NCBI GenBank assembly: GCA_015272395.1
Contig: JACYLQ010000001.1
Coordinates: 523,626-587,625 of the forward strand
Length of the DNA: 64,000 nucleotides
Direction of reading: 5' to 3'
Source: Calothrix sp. C42_A2020_038
GTDB taxonomy: Bacteria > Cyanobacteriota > Cyanobacteriia > Cyanobacteriales > Nostocaceae
Shown here: in pieces, positions 62,057 through 64,000 of the stretch
Position numbering within the stretch: the first letter of the stretch is position 1
Layout of the letters: every line of letters starts with the position of its first letter
Notes under the pieces: generated by a model
What the model saw: only the letters and a program-made list of their open reading frames with translations
The model's database searches: none
Told to the model about the DNA's origin: nothing
Program-made: the position numbers and the translations under genes

Positions 62057-63871
62057 TTAGGCTGAAACTTGAAGCAAAACTGACTGGGATGCTGGTTTTC
62101 TGGTGTGTTCAACTACATCCTTGACTGATTTCACAGTGGCTACTTTTGTAGTTGCGTCGAGCAATTTTTGTGGCTGTTGTGATTGTTTTGAGAGAGTTTT
62201 GATGTCTACAGACGGAACAAATGATTTCACATTATCAGGTCCTAACAATGGACGTAAGCCATTGATTTCCGCCAAGATAGCTGAACCATTGTTAATGATA
62301 ATTGCCAGTACAGGGTCAATAGCGAGAAAGACACCAGCTATAACTGCACCAATATTAGGCACTACAACAAGTGCGGCGTTCTCCCACACAATTCTCATTG
62401 CGTGTTTGGCAACTTTAATTGCTAAGAGTAGTCCGCGTAAGTCATTTTCCATTAACACAATATCGGCGGTTTCTCTAGCAATGTCTGTAGCTCCCCCAAA
62501 GGAAATTGACACATCAGCATAAGCTAAGGCCGCTGAGTCGTTAATGCCATCTCCACAGAATGCTACGGTTTTACCGCTTTCATGCAGTGCTTTGACTACT
62601 TCTACTTTGCCTTCGGGGAATTCCTCGGCGTAAACACAATCAGGTGCAATTCCCAGTTCATCAGCTACAGTTTTGGCAACGCGCTTGACATCTCCACTTA
62701 GCATATAGGGAGTAATGCCTTGTTCCTGAAGTTCTTTAATTATGTATTGACTTTCAGGACGAGGAGGATCACTGTAGAGAATGACTCCTATTAGTTGCCC
62801 ATCTCTGGCAACATATACTAAGGAGTTGCTGCCAGATTTAATGTTGGGATAGCGTTGATTCAAGACATCTAAGCTGATGTTTTCCTGAACCATTAAGCGG
62901 TGACTACCCACCAGCATCTGACAATCGTTAATTGTTGCTGCTACCCCTAAGCCAATGTGATAATCCCATTCTGTATATTCATACATGGGAACGTTAGTAT
63001 CTTTAGCATGGCGAATAATGGCTTCGGCGACGGGATGAGATAAGCCTTGTTCAGCTGTTGCTGCCAGAGATAGTAATTCTTGTTCAGAACAACTATGGTC
63101 TGTAATGTAAATACCTGTAACTCCGGCGCGTCCTTGGGTAAGTGTACCTGTTTTGTCAAATACTAAGGTATCGATTTCTGCCAATTTTTCAATTGCTCGA
63201 CCACTGCGGATGTAAACGCCATTGCGAGATGCGTAGGTCAAGGCTGACATAATTGTTGTCGGGATGGATATTCGCATCCCTGTACCCACATCCAAGGTTA
63301 AGATCGATATCGCCCGTCCTAAGTCGCCACTGGATAAACCGACACCCAAACTTGTCGCTAAGGTGGGTACTACCATTTGGTTGGCTACCATTGCAGCGTA
63401 GTTACCCATGCGGGTATCATGCACAGGTGCTGACTGCATCAAAGCGACAGTTGCCCCCGCGCGGGTGTTTTTCCCAGTTCTTTCAGTGAAAATGCTGATT
63501 TTTCCTTCTACTAGCATGGTAGATGCCAGGACATCATCACCTGCTGATAAGCTGATGGGGATTGACTCTCCGGTGAGTTTACACTGGTCAACTAAGCCAT
63601 GTCCTTTGATTATGTAACCATCTACAGGGATTTGATCCCCAGGATAGACGATGACGCGATCGCCTTCTACAATTTCTTTGACTGGGACTTCTATTTCCAT
63701 TCCATCCCGTTCAACTATGGCGTGTTTGTTGAGGCAGTCAAGTAAGTTGAGAGAGGCTTTTTCGCTTCCCCGCATGGTCATGTCGCGAATTGCTTCACCA
63801 CCTTCAATCATTCCTAGCATTAAGGCAGAAGCAAATTGACTACCATTAATAGCGTGCAAACCAACAGCCAT
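62057..63871 (-). pseudogene. P1B-like metal ATPase, N-terminally truncated
   Basis: 604 aa. It aligns with residues from about 195 onward of the 744-aa ATPase and keeps KLTGESIPI (TGE), VFDKTGTLTQ near 239, HPVAEAI and GDGINDSAALAYADV near 437. The HMA-like domain and the first membrane helices are absent. The membrane metal motif reads LDVGTGMRIS, as in its neighbour. The upstream frame closes with TAA eight codons before the ATG, and a dispersed repeat end begins 75 bp away, so an insertion probably removed the 5' part. Expression is doubtful. Confidence 0.75.
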
Positions 63872-63945
63872 AGTTCTTTGGTTAAGAATAGATTAATAAA
63901 ATCAATTCCTCTAGCAATTTACGGCTCTTCCGTACTTTACAGAAT

Positions 63946-64000
63946 CAGGACTTACGCAACTGGCACAAAGAGCGGGCGGGGCTGTGCCCCGCCACGCGAT
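63946..64000. mobile_element. Dispersed repeat / IS end at the window edge
   Basis: CAGGACTTACGCAACTGGCA at 63946-63965 is a sequence common at the ends of cyanobacterial IS elements and MITEs. It is followed by a perfect hairpin GGCGGGGC-TGT-GCCCCGCC (63975-63993). The element continues outside the window. Confidence 0.55.

Noticed and set aside
1..64000. tRNA or rRNA genes
   Set aside because: No cloverleaf with TTCRANNC-type arm and CCA-compatible acceptor, and no rRNA core sequence, was seen on either strand.

Overview
The window is from a filamentous-type cyanobacterium (low GC; HIP1 octamers GCGATCGC; phytochrome-family kinase with an Rcp1-like regulator; Uma2 and DUF2887/Rpn families; AMIN-TonB siderophore receptor; PhoX). 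No rRNA, tRNA or CRISPR array is visible. Features were read by eye from translations and motifs; no database search was run.

Layout. 0-3.9 kb: ferrous iron uptake operon (second FeoA-like protein, FeoA, FeoB, FeoC-like) on the minus strand with a leader rich in inverted repeats. 3.9-8 kb: a sensory cluster with a probable DXCF-type cyanobacteriochrome histidine kinase, an Rcp1-like response regulator, a hybrid kinase and a kinase relic. 8.5-13.5 kb: NupC-type nucleoside transporter, a GH74-like secreted glycosidase, and a small exported protein next to a 229-bp inverted-repeat element. 13.8-20 kb: Rpn-type nuclease, then a ferric siderophore module (AraC/PchR-like regulator, TonB receptor, binding protein). 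20-27.6 kb: Uma2 nuclease, PstS, metallophosphoesterase, a PstC-PstA fusion and a bactofilin-like membrane protein. 27.9-31.4 kb: WD40 protein and a MarR-controlled 4Fe-4S/SCP2 reductase-like gene with two near-identical operators.

31.8-42.1 kb: an orphan type III-D-like CRISPR effector operon (CARF/Card1-like protein, compact Cas10 without an HD domain, Cas7-like protein, Csx10, double Cas7, Csx19, TIGR03986-like protein, and a Cas3-like helicase cut to 56 aa). It has no adaptation genes, no Cas6 and no array in the window. Upstream lies a chimeric fragment of a TIGR03985-like regulator joined out of frame to a HigA-type antitoxin. 42.1-51.8 kb: a VapBC-like pair with a frameshifted toxin, followed by a divergent type IV secretion cluster whose order matches VirB2-B3-B4-B5-B6-B8-B8-B10. 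No relaxase, VirD4, VirB11 or VirB9 was recognised. 52.3-58 kb: PhoX phosphatase and a large outer-membrane barrel/beta-helix protein with internal repeats. 58.4-64 kb: two P1B-like ATPases with unusual membrane motifs, one truncated next to a repeat or IS end, with an IS200/IS605 TnpB relic and a DUF454 fragment between them.

A compositional signal cuts across the map. GGCGCC (about 52 copies by eye) fills 0-13.8, 20.5-27.1 and 42.7-57.6 kb, while GCGATCGC (about 18 copies) is confined to 13.8-20, 29-42 and 58-64 kb. The two sets barely overlap, so the siderophore module, the reductase plus CRISPR segment and the ATPase segment look like imports from a HIP1-using cyanobacterium into a GGCGCC-rich background. 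The most interesting loci are the minimal III-D-like operon with an altered CARF-nuclease active site and the virB-collinear secretion cluster.
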